Made by a program: the position numbers and the translations under genes
Notes under the pieces: generated by a model
What the model saw: only the letters and a program-made list of their open reading frames with translations
What the model was told of the DNA's origin: nothing
Databases searched by the model: none
Shown here: positions 47,736-60,675 of the stretch, piece by piece
Layout: each line of letters begins with the position of its first letter
How positions within the stretch are numbered: position 1 is the stretch's first letter
From: Bryoerythrophyllum caledonicum
Taxonomy: Eukaryota; Streptophyta; Bryopsida; Pottiales; Pottiaceae
Assembly (NCBI GenBank): GCA_963971425.1
Contig: OZ020516.1
Coordinates: 14,992,593-15,056,592 of the forward strand
Length of the DNA: 64,000 nucleotides
Reading direction: 5' to 3'

Positions 47736-48141
47736 GTGATCCTGCCAGCACTCCTTGCGCCGCGGCGCGGAAGCGCTCTCGCTCCCAGCCTCCCGCTTCC
47801 GCTCCTCAAGGCCCGGTGGCCACCGCGGTCCTCCCAGCTCGCCCTTCCTTGCAGCTACACGCCTCCGTCAATATCTACCCCGCCACACTTTGGTGGTCTC
47901 CCACTCCAGCAAGGCAGGAGCGCAGGCTTGTCCTTTGGGATAGTCACAAGCGAGTATGCAGGCAGTGACAGCCTGCAGCGGCTGCGGTGATGGACTCGTC
48001 GTCGATGAGGATCTTCAAGCGCCAGGGCGGACGTCAGCCTCGTGTTTTCTCAGATCTTTCCTGTTGCGCGCATCCGAGTTGTCTGCACAAGCGAGAATTC
48101 GTGTTCTGCGATTCCTAAACTGCCTAAAATTAGTTGAATAG
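47736..48141 (+). other. GC-rich island with unrecognised open frames
   Basis: A sharp GC-rich block in AT-rich DNA. Overlapping plus-strand frames (47736-47990, 84 codons; 47956-48141, 61 codons) have no known domain. The first has a Ser/Pro/Leu-rich N-terminus that could mimic a transit peptide. It could be a first exon of a gene, a gene fragment or a regulatory island. I see no supporting downstream exons. Confidence 0.25.
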
Positions 48142-49262
48142 TTACACCAATCACTGTGTATAATGTGGACCAAACACCTACACTAATTATAGATTACAGT
48201 GTTCCACCTCAATTCTCAATCCACATCAAATCATGTTCCTCAGAAAATAGTGTGGGATGTTTCAAAATTGTTAACACGAAATTAATGTGGACTATGGAGA
48301 GGTGGCAGCAAGCAATGAGGAGTGAAGATATTTGGTAGTGAGCAGCGGTGGGGTGGCAAAGAATGGCATGACACATGTTCGAAATGTATTCTCATCAATC
48401 ACATAAGTATGTGTTGGATATTATCGGGTATCACCTAGGTATCTCTATATATTATGTGCTTAAATGTCTTACCAAACTCCTTCAAAGTGCAGATTGTAGC
48501 ATTTCTCCCAATTTTGGAAAATTGATTTTAATTACTGCTACTGATAATGGTGTGTTTTCTTCTTCTTTTTAAAAATTTCCCATTACGCCATTTGTGCTGT
48601 AACACAAGTAAAACCGGTTGGGTTTACTTGTGTTAATTTTACAAGTTGCCCACAAACCGACATTGAGCAACTTGTGCCATGGTTTTTCACCTCTCCCCAT
48701 CATAAGTGCAAATATTGAGGTCACAATTAAATTGCCAACCCGCTACAAATCGCCTCGGACCCTCTACAAACTACCAACCTTCTATGAATTGGCAACCCTT
48801 AAACCCCTAAAGGACAGAGCCTATAATCGTGCCATCTATCCCAATTTCTGTTTTACTATGTGCTCTAATTTTCATTAAAATGAGTGAAAATAAAATTATT
48901 TCATTCTTTAGAGAAGAAATCCCTTGTTTTGTTTATGTCAAAAAAAAAGACAAATTATTCTGTGAAATTTTGAAATTAGTGTGACTTTTTTTAAATGTGA
49001 AGAAAATTCATATCTAATACACCAAAAAAAACTAAATTTTTTACCAAATGTGTACATTATAGTGCCAAAACTTGTGGTGTAAATGAAACTTCCGTGTTCA
49101 ACTAAAACTAGAAAAATTGGTCAATCATGGTTGAAGGTCCTGAGTTCAAATTGCAATAACTTATTCAATTTGATGTATTTTTCAAATTTTCAGTTTGGAA
49201 TGAAAACTGGACTTCGATCAATTAATTTCATTAGTTGGGCACATATAAAAGAAAACATTTTT
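48142..49262. other. No gene seen, one short hairpin
   Basis: AT-rich. At 48599-48635 a 13-bp inverted repeat, TAACACAAGTAAA and TTTACTTGTGTTA, flanks a short loop. Open frames here lack domains. Confidence 0.45.
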
Positions 49263-50199
49263 TTAACCCCTAAAGACCCAAAACTCCCCTTGGAGGACTC
49301 TTGAAAGATTTGGGCAGATTCCTTTGGTGTCAATTTATAACATTTTTATTTTTTTTAATTATTGTGGGTGGACATTGCTAAAAGCTTCGTGTGAGTCTAA
49401 TTTTTTCCTAAATCCGACATTTTTTTGAATAAGTTATGGGATTTGAATTTCAAATGGGCAAACTAGGTACGTTGGGCAACTCCAAAAACTTTTGCTAGGA
49501 CAATCTATTGAATATGAGATTTGCAATACTAGCAAATGATATTATTTCCTTTCATATTATCAAAAAAATCTCTTGTCTTAAGTGGAAAATAGCATTAAAA
49601 TCTAAGTCAAACATTTTTACAGTGACATTGTCACACTTCATCAGGCAAGGTACCAAGAAAGCTTCTTCTTTTCCACATTAAACTTAGAGATCTTCATATT
49701 TCTTACATTTTGTTTTTTCTACTACAAGATGTGGTCTAAACCTTCTTATTGGCCATTCGGATTATCATTCTAAAAATAAAACGTGAATTGGCAATTTTTG
49801 AACCTCCACTCCTTGCACATTTGTTTTGAATACACTACATCCCTTCTCTACTTCTAAAAATTGGTGTACCATGAAATAATATCATGATTAACATGATGGT
49901 AATGTTTTTAGACCTTATGTAGTGCAAAAATTTGACACCAAGTGTAGTCAAAGTTTGTTGATCTACTCAAAGCAGGGAAGAAAAAGAATTGTTTTCTCTA
50001 CTTCAAACACTATTAACCTTAAATCCGTGCCGTCAAAGTTTATGAAATTTTGTGAGGACGTTAATGAATAAGTCTTTATTTAGATCCTACGGTTAGATAT
50101 AGAAATAAAAGGTTTTGATATACTCATCACTCATTGTACTAGAACGAGCAGTTTCAAAGTGTTTTTGGTGTGAAAATGCCTTGGGTCTTTAGGGGTTAA
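49263..50199 (+). mobile_element. TTAA-flanked non-autonomous element A (937 bp)
   Basis: Runs from TTAACCCCTAAAGACCCAA to TTGGGTCTTTAGGGGTTAA, so the ends are near-perfect inverted repeats bounded by TTAA on both sides. This is the target duplication of piggyBac-type elements. The interior is non-coding and related in sequence and orientation to copy B at 53.6 kb. Confidence 0.85.
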
Positions 50200-50434
50200 A
50201 TCATGGGATTTCTTCCAACTGGTACTCCTCCCTTCATGGTTGGTGCAACGTCATATCTGCTTCAACTAAGGACCATTCTAAAATCCCCAATGGATGATTC
50301 AGACTTAGATAATACCACTCAAATTGACACCATTTCAATTTCAAATAGACTATGCCAAAGTTGCAGGTTATTCCTCTTGTCAAATTCACCCCATTTCAAT
50401 CTAAGCCAAACTTGCAGGGTATCCCTACACTGAA

Positions 50435-50698
50435 GGCCAGGGCGAATTGACCCTCTCGTTGGGAGTTACCCAAGGTGGGCCCTGTCTTAATAGCATGGGG
50501 TCATTTTTTTGGCCCTCTTATTTTGGATGGTTTGGAGGCTTTTTTGGATTCTTTTGAAAAATTTAGGGCCTATAGCCATTGCTTGACCCTCCCTTGCTAT
50601 AAATAGGTCACATCCCAAAAAAATAGGGTCCATGTTTGGCTCCACCACCTCGTGGCCCCCTTGGGTAACTCCCAGCGAGGGGTCAATTCGCCCTGGCC
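50435..50698. mobile_element. Mutator-type MITE 1 with a 10-bp target duplication
   Basis: Terminal inverted repeats of about 45 bp start GGCCAGGGCGAATTGACC and end with the matching GGTCAATTCGCCCTGGCC. The 10-bp sequence CTACACTGAA flanks both sides (50425-50434 and 50699-50708), in the 8-11 bp range of Mutator-like elements. The core holds TATAAATA at 50598-50605. The same core occurs in MITE 2 at 61.4 kb. Confidence 0.88.
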
Positions 50699-50940
50699 CT
50701 ACACTGAACTGATAAACCGAATAACTGAAACACAGACATTGGCCGTTACAGGTACAATATAACATGAGCTAGTACATTTTAATATTCAGTGGCTCCCTCA
50801 ACCATACCCCATCATGCCTCTTCGGATGACCAGACATTTCACAGAAATCAGGGGACCGGCCGCCCGGCCTACTTGCCAATAGGCAATTGCAATGGCTGTT
50901 TCCCTGGGCCGGTTGGACCATCATCTGGCCAAAAACATGT

Positions 50941-50960
50941 GTATATATATATATATATAC
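50941..50960. repeat. TA microsatellite
   Basis: A GTATATATATATATATATAC-like run of about 20 bp. Confidence 0.9.
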
Positions 50961-51316
50961 ACAAAGAAGGTTGTGTAAATCTGGTCAGCTGCCCTGTCCT
51001 CCACCGAACTTATCCATGCAATAGGGTTTCCCATGTTTATCCCATTTTACAAACATGGCAACCCAGGAACCTGTCAATGACAGGCCCCTTGGAAATCAGG
51101 CAGGAAACAATGGATCAGCATTATTATCGTATCCACAAAAAGCCATTGCATCTTTATCCTCACGAATAATGGAATTCAATTTGTACAAGGGGATCAACAT
51201 AGAAAGAAGGTGCATGGTTCCTTCACTTCAAGACAATGCTCAAATAGTACTTCCCCAGAAAATCCTAGAAGCTGTAACTGTGCTTCCTGGAGGGTCATCA
51301 AGGGTTGTCTTTACTC

Positions 51317-51506
51317 TTTACTCCCTAAAGGACCAAAGGGTTATCCTGGGGACAATTTGTTCATTTTGACTGCTGTTATCTTTTGATCCATAAGGTCAAA
51401 TTCACAAAATGTTTACCACATCATCTCTTACAAGCTTAGAAGAAGATCCATTCTTAATCAATGGATTAGAGATTCCTCTATGATGTCTTGGTCCTTTAGG
51501 GGTTAA
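51317..51506. mobile_element. TTAA-flanked short derivative (~190 bp)
   Basis: Starts TTTACTCCCTAAAGGACC and ends TTGGTCCTTTAGGGGTTAA. Its right part (ACATCATCTCTTACAAGC, then TTAATCAATGGA) matches the right end of the larger copy C at 60.6-60.9 kb, so it is a deletion derivative of that family. The left TTAA has become TTTA. Confidence 0.7.
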
Positions 51507-52650
51507 ATCAAGGCTATGTGTGCCACAGGGACGGTGTGGAGTCCGTGGACAAAACCTATCCCTATTTTATGTTGTATGGAGGCCTACTTTAAGAAGGCTA
51601 GACTTGCATTGGTAATTTGGGATCCCAAGCCCACAATTTGGGGTCCCAAGCGCCAAATTTGGCAAGACAAATTCCAAAAAATGCCTCCAGATACCCTAAA
51701 TAAGAAATCCTGAAAAAGGAGCCTCCCTCACGCGGCATCAGTAGCCATGAAATAACAAAGTCCATCATCCAGAGGAGATCAATGGGGATTCTCATCATTT
51801 GTTGCACCTGCCTCATAATGGAACACAAGGGGGCACCACTTCCCAAAGAGCAAACTTCCACCACCCCATTGACTCCAATGATCTCCAGAAAGAATGACTT
51901 CCCGGAAGGCACTTTTGAATTTGAAACTTGACTCGCCCACATACATGGAAAAAAAAATAGGACCCCTTTTTTTGTGCCACCCCTCCTTCCCAACCGCTAA
52001 GGTGAGTCACGCAATCATGAGATAACTGGAATCCTGGCTGACATGGCACATGTACAGCACCCTAGAGGCTGATTTAGGGGTCCCCCAGACTGAATCAACT
52101 CCTTATTTTATGAGGGGTCCTCTATTATAATGGTTTCCATCTTTTATAGTATGACGTGACCGGTATTCAACTCCAAAATAGACTAACTGATTCAACTGCC
52201 ATGAATCAGTTAGCCTATTCCTGCACTGCACAAGGCTCCAGAAACAGCATTTTGAATCTCTACTGCAATCACAGCCCTTCTTATTTTGCATTGTATTCGT
52301 TTGCCCTGCTAATTACGCTTGCTTGTAACCTTATAGCTTATATTATTAGCTTCATGTGAGCTTCACTTCCTTCTCTTTTAAGCTGGTCTGGACTCTGGAC
52401 AGCACTGCGTCGATTCTTCGGATTTGGAGTCCGGACTTTGCAGATTTTAATTTCTTTGTTTTATTTTTTTATTTTATTTTTTTGACACAAGTAAAGGCAG
52501 ACTTTACTGCAAGGGAAGGAAACAAGGCAAGCCCCCGCCAAGGCCGGCGAGGCCGGGCCGGGGCCCGGGCTGGGTCAGTGGTTAGCAAGAAACAGTGGGT
52601 TAGAATGTGCTAGTGAAGTAACTGGAGAGAAGCCTCCAGTTCTGTCTTTT
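51507..52650. other. No gene seen, one perfect hairpin, GC-rich patch
   Basis: At 52183-52213 CTAACTGATTCA and TGAATCAGTTAG form a perfect 12-bp inverted repeat with a 7-bp loop. A GC-rich patch lies at 52530-52575. The open frame at 51598-51993 (minus, 131 codons) and others have no recognisable domain. Confidence 0.4.
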
Positions 52651-52689
52651 GTCGGCCCAAGAAGCAAGAACTTCATTGTAGCACCATTG

Positions 52690-53570
52690 CGTCTTGAAAC
52701 GTTTAGCGTAGAGCACATTGTTGTTGTAAGACTATACAAGCTTGCACATGGTTATTATTTTTACCATATTGTTTGATCGTTTGAAAGTTGAAGGATTGAC
52801 CATTTTGAAACATTAGACATAGTTTGTGACATTGTCTGTAACAAAAACAAATTGTTTACTACATGCATTAGCATATCGACATGTGTACACTTACAAGGCA
52901 TCATTGATCATTTCCACATAATCGCAAGATTGTCAAACAAGTGTGGTGCAATTGATGAAACACACATTCCCCTTATTATTCAACTGAATTGAAAAATCGT
53001 ACTTGCACAAAGTTACTTTTTCAATGTATTATTTACAGGCAATTTGCAATGCAAACAAGCATTTTAAAAATGTGTGTGTAGGTCAGCTTGGAAGTGTTCA
53101 TGATCAAAGACAATTCAAAGTCTCTAGCTTATATAAAAACTTGAGGAGCCGAGTTGTTATGTAGACGTCAATTGTGGATGTTGAAGGAAAGGTGTGGAAT
53201 TTTATTTTTGCTTGACAATTTTGATCATCCAATTAGCCCTTTTTTGTAGAAGGAATGGAAGCCATTACCAAATGAAAACAAAAAGAGATTTTATGGTTTA
53301 ATGAATTCAAGAGGGGTTATCGTAGATCATGCGTTTGGATCTTTGAGAAAAAAATGGCTTACTTTGAAGATCTTCAACTGTGGGATTAATTGCGGCAAGG
53401 ATCACCATAGAATGTTGTTAGGTACATAACTATTATGAGCTACACAATTTGTCGAGGCGATGGAGGTCTTAGAACACATTATAAGAATCTTGTATAAGGA
53501 TGTGGCAATGTTAGCATTTTGGTTGTTTGAGAATTGGAGAGAGCCAAAGCCAAGAGTGAAGTGTTACAAG
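52690..53570 (+). pseudogene. PIF/Harbinger transposase, decayed
   Basis: Fragments in shifting frames follow the order of plant PIF/HARBI1 proteins: RLYKLAHGYY (52727-), CGAIDETHIPL with the first catalytic Asp (52942-52974), VGQLGSVHDQRQFKVSSLY with the second Asp (53078-), then VDHAFGSLRKKW (53322-). Asp replaces the usual Glu in that last motif. Many stops and shifts interrupt it, for example TGA soon after the first Asp motif. The family is a nuclear DDE transposase inserting at TTA/TWA sites. No terminal repeats or Myb-like partner gene are evident. The 3' part abuts a TTAA-flanked element that inserted at 53581. Confidence 0.75.
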
Positions 53571-53580
53571 AGAATTTGTT

Positions 53581-54536
53581 TTAACTCCTAAACGACTAAG
53601 TGTCAAAAATGGGCTTTCTGAAAGTTTGGAAAGGTTCCTATGGTGTCAATTTTTAGAATTCCACTTTGAAATTTTTACAGTACAAGGACATTACTAAAAC
53701 CTCATTGGGAGAACATTTTTTTTCCTAAATCCGACATATAATGAAAAAGTTATAGGGTTTCAAATTTCAAATGGGGAGAGCAGGCACTTCGGGTACCTCC
53801 AAAAACCTTTGCTACAACACTCTACTGAATGTGAGATTTTCAATACTAGCAAGTAATATTTTTTTCTTCATATTGTCCAAAAAAAGTTCTTGTCTTTAGC
53901 GAAAAATAGCATACTAACCCAAGTCAAACATTTTCACACATTGTCATACAGTGTTGAGCAAGGTACCAAAAAAACTTCTTCTTTTGCATATAAAACTTAG
54001 AGATCTTCATATTTTTGAATTTGATTTTTCTCCACAACAATGCGGAGTGTAAATCTTCTTCGTCACCATTCAGATTACTAATCTAAAACATATTTAGTTC
54101 AAAAAAATTAAAGTTTGAATTGACAATTTTTGAACCTTCACTCCTTGCACGGTTGTTTTCAATATGCAACACCCCTCCTCTACCTCTAAAATTTAGTGTA
54201 TAAGGAACTAACATCATACTTAACACGATGGTATTGGATTTAGACCTCGTGTAGTGCAAAAATTTGACACAAAGTGACGTCAAAGTCTGCTGATCCACTT
54301 AACGCTAGGAAGAAAATCAACCATTTGACATGTTTGACTTTGAACACTATAATCTTTCAATCCGTGCGGTCGAAATTCATGAAATTTTTTGAGTATGTTA
54401 CTTAATAAGTCATATTCAAAATCCTACAATCCAAACTAGAAATAGAAGTTTTTGTTTCCTTCTTTGTTCATTGCACTAGAATCCATTAATTTTGAAGTGT
54501 TTTTGGTGTGAAACTGTCATGGTACCTTAGGGGTAA
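53581..54536 (+). mobile_element. TTAA-flanked non-autonomous element B (956 bp)
   Basis: Begins TTAACTCCTAAACGACTAAG and ends CCTTAGGGGTAA. Interior blocks (TTCCTATGGTGTCAATTT; TCCTAAATCCGACAT; ATTGACACC-type words) align in order with copy A at 49.3-50.2 kb. The right TTAA has mutated to GTAA. No coding capacity. Confidence 0.78.
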
Positions 54537-56880
54537 ACAATGTATCTTCGACAATCCTCGCAATCAATAGTTTATGTTTTTGCACTATTGCCAAGTTTAT
54601 TGAGGCTCTTTTAGTAACTCCACATTTATTTTCCTAGCAAATTCTACCCAATGCCTTTCTTTAGAAAACTTGCAATCGTTCTCCTAATACTTTTTCATTC
54701 ATATTATCATAAAATACTTGACGCTATTGTCTAAAAACACTCTAATGACCTTCCTCTTTCAACGCTTGTTTACTTTACTCACTTGAGAAGGCCCTTTGAG
54801 AGCATCAAGTCAAGGAGGCTACGTGCAGTAGTATTTGCCTTGATGACACACTTGAAGCAATTAAAAACACTTAAAATTATAGGACTCAAAATTAAAGCAC
54901 TTGATTTTATGAAAAATAAAAAACATAATGAGAAGGAGAAAAAACTTAGGATGAGAAGGGGCAAAACCCTAGGGTGAAAAGGATAAAAAACCGAGGAAGT
55001 AAAAGAGTTGTCTAAGAGTTGTGGAGATACATGAAGGGTGGTGGTGGTGCATAGATACGTTTATTGGAGAAGGTAAAAATCAAAATCAAAATCAAAATAT
55101 AAGGGATAGAAGGAGGCCCCTGCAATTGTTGATGTGCTAACTCATCGGTTTGTTTCCAACGTGGTGCAAAGTTAGGTCCATTGGAGGTGAGTTGGGGTGT
55201 GAAGGAGGCATGTTGGGCCTTTTGCGTGCTTTGCTATGGGATCTCTTTCTAGGGGAGGATGGTGGAAAACTTGTAGGCACGCCAAAAGACCGTCGACAAA
55301 GGAGTATTTGAACTTGATGTAGGCCGTGCGAGAGAGAAGTGCCTAAATCTCATGTAGGCATTGCAAGTGCGACACGTTGTGAACCGACATAATTGCAGTG
55401 TTGTATGTTGGAGACGTGGTGTGGACGCAAGCACACCAACCACCACGGAGACGCAATCCATGCCGTAGCAATTGTCATGCCTTCTCGTGCGGGTGTTCTT
55501 ACACTAACATAGAGTAGTGCACTAGTTGGTGAAGAACATTAGCCTAGGACATGGTTATTTGAAGCAAACCGTTGTCTTTTCATCGTCTCCGGCATGATGA
55601 TGAATAGACAACGACTTTTCAGAATTTCAAGCTTGACTTTCTCAAAGGCCAAGTTTCTTATCCAAGGCTGTGAGGTTGCCCAAGAAACATGATCTCCAAA
55701 GAGCTCCCTTTCAAAAAAGTATTGCAACATTTGCAGCCATGTCATTTTTTCATCCATGTGCAAATTTCTCCAGCGATGGACTCTTCCCTACAATGTAAAA
55801 CTTCTCAAAACAAGAGTCTCACTCTCAAGTGGTCAAACTTTAAAATACGACTTAGATACTTGACCGGTGGTCTTCTCTATTTTAGTATAAAGCCGCTCAT
55901 GGTTAATGAATAATATGATTTTTCTAAGAATGTTAATTAATTTTCATAGGTAATCAAGGTATTTCAATAAATTATGTGATGTTGAAGTGGTAGCGTGTAG
56001 ATGGTTGGAAGCTACCTTATTAATTGAAAGGTGTGATAAAAACACCATTTTTTTAACAAAAGAAGGACCACAATTAACGAAAGGTATTAACCCTCAAAAG
56101 TCAAAAGGTGTCATTGGTGGCCACAATATTCTACACATATGGTGTTGTATTTAAACATGATAAGCTTTAGACATTGAAATGACCTCCAAATGAAAGATGT
56201 TAGTTGAAGAATCTTTAATCCAGAGGTGTAAGTCTTGTTGAAGTTTAATACATTTTCTGTAATCTACATAGCAAAATACATGTCAATATGTACAGTTCTT
56301 GACTAACGTTTAAGGGTTTACAAAACCATTTTAAGGCCACTCATAAAACAACATCTTTTCAATTTGCCCTCTTGCTCTTCTATTCTCTTCATTCTTCAAA
56401 GGTTTTCCTTGATTTTGATTCTCCTATGTACAAATGTACATATCCTACATGTATTAAAATATTCAACTTTATGCTTTATACTAATGCAAGTATTGAAAAT
56501 AGACTTGTCAAAGCAAGTATTGAAAATAGACTTGTCAAAGCAATTTGTTTTTAGTCACTCTATGTTTAAGGCATCACTTAGTAGAGTTTGTTGTCAAGAT
56601 GAAAATTGGGCTTGATTTTAAACAAACAATCTTGTATAATTGAAATGCACTCCATGAGGTTGGTTTTACATCCGAGTTGCACAAAAGAATTTGTTCTTAG
56701 GTGATGCTCATAGAAGTAAAAGACTTGAGTTTCCAACACAACACCAAAAAATTGACATGTAAGGAGTCAAAGAAGACAATGTGGACAATTTGAGATAGAC
56801 AAGAGCATGCAACAATTTATAGTGTCACGTGACAGAGTGATGAATAATTCACATTATATTGTTTGATACCAATTTTCTAA
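54537..56880. other. No gene recognised
   Basis: AT-rich DNA. Short open frames (54783-54977 plus, Lys-rich; 55249-55461 minus; 55539-55763 minus; 55689-55913 plus) show no domain. A 23-bp tandem duplication (CAAGTATTGAAAATAGACTT) lies at about 56484-56535. A TTAACCCTCAAAAG word at 56088 may be another TTAA-element end. Confidence 0.4.
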
Positions 56881-57345
56881 TTGGGATGCACTTCTGTCAT
56901 TATGTGGGGAGCACTTACATCCACCCACAACCTTCAAACTATTATCATGCCTAAAAATAGACACATTGTCATAGATTTTTTTCAAATTGTCTATGATGAA
57001 ATTTTGGATATGTTTTTAGATGCACAAGAGGAAGCTTGCAAGCTAGTGCTCATGGAGGATGGTGCTCTTGTTCATAGAAAGATTCTGGGAAGTTGGAGAG
57101 ACAAACCACAAAATTGAGAAAAGTATATGGCCACAAAATTGAGAAAATTGGAAGCTTGAAACTTGCCCGATTTGAACGCCATTGAGAGCTTTTGGAAAAT
57201 GCTTAAAGATACCATTCAAAAGAAATGTACGCTTAAGAATTAGACATTGGTGTGGATGGATGTGGAGGTAGAGTAGAAGGCTATTCTCCAAAGCAGGCTT
57301 GAATATTTAGTTGCATCTATGCCAAAGAATCAAACATGGCCACAT
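56881..57345 (+). pseudogene. Tc1/mariner transposase fragment, decayed
   Basis: The plus-strand frame from 56881 reads VIMWGALTS, then FQIVYDEILDMF and LVLMEDGALVHRKI. This parallels the catalytic half of the transposase at 0.5-1.5 kb, with the second catalytic Asp kept. After a shift, DLNAIESFWKMLKD (57170-57215) supplies the third acidic motif. The N-terminal DNA-binding half is not recognisable. No inverted termini were found. Confidence 0.75.
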
Positions 57346-58856
57346 TGATCGATGATTTTTAAAAAACTAAAAAAATCTACTAGGGTTTTTTGTTTTGTTT
57401 TTGTTTTTGTAAGGGTTAGTTATTTAGGACCTTGATGGAAAGGTGAGATGGAAAGATGAGATGGAGAGATGCCCTTGTGTACTCAATTGCATTCTGAGAG
57501 ATGAAATGTTGAAAAACAATTTGTTGTTTGGAACCTCTTCTTTGCTCTTCGGCATGGGAAGAGTCAAAGTATGTAAACTTCTGTGAAGGAACTGTACAAT
57601 ACAGTTGTACAACGTTCCGTATAAGGAGGGAGCATATAAAGGCATGAACCCCATAATATCCGAGACTTATTGGCAATATAGCAACTTGCCAAAGGGTTGC
57701 TTCTGCTTTTTGCACACAGTATTTTGAACTTTGAAGCCAATGATGGTGTCCCAAAAGTCTGAATGGCCTCAAGGAACTCAAAATGCTCATGTGGTGACTC
57801 GAAACCTCAAGCCCGAGGTAAAGTTATGGTATCTTCATGGACTTTTAATTTGTGTGGAGTATCACCAATTTTTCACGGAACATGAGGTACATGATTATTC
57901 TATTAGAAAAAGGGTAATGTTATTTTATGGGGAACCATATCCCTTGACCCTATTACTTACTTCAGCCATCATTTGTGAATGTTGGGCCTTCATGGGGATC
58001 AACAAAGTTGAAATCTTGTGTTGCATCTCTATCCAATAACTTACCCAATCTACATGCCATGCCCACATGTTTGTGATAAGGCTTTTCTTTGAGGTTTGTC
58101 TTTCCAAGGGCTCCTTTCATGCCAACTTCCAAGAACATAAAGCTATACTTTGCAAGAGAGGGTGTAAATGATTGTTTGTAATTGGTTAAAATGCTCCATT
58201 TTGTACAAATCCCTTTCCTTTTTCAATGAGCTTAGAAACGAATTTGGACCAAATTAATCATTTGGAAAAGACATGATGTAATATGGTGTAAGTTTAGTGA
58301 ATTAAGTGAATGAAAAATATAGTGTTAATTCATAGACTAAGATATCATTTTTAGATGTTAATTTTATCATAACATAATCCAAAAAGAAAGGCGGATCGAA
58401 AAATTTTAGACTCCATAAAACCAGCTTGGCTTCTTGGCCTAAATCCTTTAGATATGGGATGGTTGGCCCTAGTTAAAATCTTATTTTTGGGAACAATTAT
58501 AGATGGTGTGTCATGTTAAAGACTAATTGGACTCAAATTCCAAACAATTGGCCCAAGAAGCACTTGACTCATCCTTTTGTTTAAAGTACTTTCCTAGAAG
58601 CAGGCACAATACTTGCCGATTCACTAATTTCATTGAAACTCTAAAACCTTTCAAATCATGTTCATGACTATGTTTTTACTAGTGTTAATAATGATCGTGA
58701 GGAATTAGTATTATGATAGAATAGTATCCTGCCATCTTTAGCCATGGGATTTTCTTCAAATCTTAAAAAATAAATAAATTTAGAGTTTTAGTGAACAAAT
58801 TGGAAATTACAACATTTGTAGGATACATAAGCTTCTGAAACTCTAGATTTAACTCT
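57346..58856. other. No gene recognised
   Basis: AT-rich. The longest frame (57416-57790 minus, 124 codons) has no domain I can name and no repeat or codon signal that supports it. Confidence 0.4.
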
Positions 58857-59174
58857 TTAACGCCATTGGTCTTCCTAAGATAGGGGAAACCTTGGAGTAT
58901 ACTAGATCATGCACAACAACCAGTAGATAATGCACATCAATATCTACACATAGGGTACATTTCATGTTGACCTTACTTCATAGAAATCATTGTAGCTCTT
59001 CAATGCTTGGACCAATACGCCCGGGAATTGTTCCATTTGAAGTGTACAAACATTTAAACAAGTACCAGACACGTTTCCAACCAAAAAAAAAAACACCTAA
59101 TTTACAGTAAAGGAGCTACACCCAAAAAGCACAAGAATCCATCCAAAAAAACAACCTCAACACTAAAGGGTTAA
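58857..59174. mobile_element. Possible TTAA-flanked element (318 bp)
   Basis: TTAACGCCATTGGTC at the left and CACTAAAGGGTTAA at the right look like degenerate ends of the TTAA family. The inverted match is weak, so this is a candidate only. Confidence 0.4.
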
Positions 59175-59643
59175 AGGTTATTGACTTCTACCCCTCTTGA
59201 TTTTGAAAATTCATATTATAGATAGTTTTTAGTGTTAGTATGATTATTTTAAAACATGAAGTGTCCAATTATGTCCTTATCCTCAAAAATTAGATATTTT
59301 CTTATTTATCTACTCAAGAACTAAGTTTCCACAAATGGGCTCTCTAGTAACTTCAATCAATTTAGAGTGTGATTTTCAAAAAAATGATGGTAAGAATTTG
59401 TAAAGGCTATGTGTTTTGATGGTTTAAATGTGCAAACTTACCTCTACTTCACCTAATATTTGGTGGATGAGTACCTTACATCATGTGGATTGTGATCGTG
59501 TATAATGACAAGTTTACCTAGTCCAAAAACTTTGTTTCATCAAATAAATAAAGTGCAATGACCTATAAAATGAGTGTTTCAAATATTACTTATGTAGCTT
59601 CAAGGGCTATGATCTTTGAATATGTATAATGAAAAAATATATT
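59175..59643. other. No gene seen
   Basis: AT-rich DNA between two TTAA-flanked elements, without open frames or repeats that I recognise. Confidence 0.4.
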
Positions 59644-60114
59644 TTAACCCCCAAATTACCAAGCCATCTTCAGACCAAAAACACTTCAAATCTGCTTGTT
59701 TCAGTGCAATGAGTAAGGAAGAAAACCAAAACTCCTATTTCTAGATTTAACCATAGGATCTCAATTAAGACTTATTAAGTAACATACTCACAAAGTTCTA
59801 TAACGTTTGACCGCAAGGATTGAAAGATTACAGTGTTTGAAGTACAAAAAAGGATTCATTTTCTTCCGTGCGTTTACTAGATGAGCAAACTTTGACTTCA
59901 CTTGGTGTCCAATTTTTGCACCATACAAGGTCTAAATTCATTATCACCATGTTAAGCATGATATTAGTTCCTTGTATTCCAATTTTTAGAGGTAAACAAA
60001 GGGTGTAGCATGTTCAAAAAAATTGTGCAAGGAGTGGAGGTTCAAAAATTGTTAATTCATTTTTTTTTGTGGTGAACTTGATATGTTTTAGAATTAGAGA
60101 GGGGGAAGTAGTTC

Positions 60115-60230
60115 CATACTACTAAATCTTTGTCTGGTGGGCATGGTCTTAGTGGTGGAACGAACAAACACTAAATTCACGCCGGCCCCCTTATTGGGGA
60201 CTAGCGTTCTTCTCTCTCTCTTTTAGAATT
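60115..60230 (+). other. Insertion in element C with a Pol III A-box-like word
   Basis: About 110 bp without counterpart in copies A and B contains GGCATGGTCTTAGTGGTGGA and ends in a CTCTCTCTC run. The first word fits a Pol III A box; a convincing B box is missing. It could be a SINE fragment. Confidence 0.25.
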
Positions 60231-60675
60231 AGAATTGGAATGGTCAATGAAAATTTTTACACCACATATTGTTGTGGGGTAAACAAAAAGTAAAAAATAT
60301 GGAAATGAAGAAGATTTTCATAAAGATTTTCATAGAGATTTTCATATGGAAAGGAAGAAGATTTTTTGGTACCTTGCCCAACAATGTGCAACAATCTGTG
60401 AAAAATGATTGACTTGGATTAACATGCTATTTTCACTAATGACAAGAGGTTTTTTTTGACAATAGAGAGGAAATAATATCATTTTTTATTATTGAAAATA
60501 TCACATTCAATAGAGTGTCATAGAAAAAGTTTTTGGAGTTGCCTGACGTGCTCACTCTCCACATTTGAACTTCAAAACCCTATAACTTTTTCATTAAATG
60601 TCGGATTGAGGAAAAAATTGGACTCAAACTAAGCTCACAAAATATTTACCACATCATCTCATGTAGGTTTTAGAA

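Noticed and set aside
57416..57790. 124-codon minus-strand frame
   Set aside because: No domain, no related sequence in the window, AT-rich composition; likely chance.
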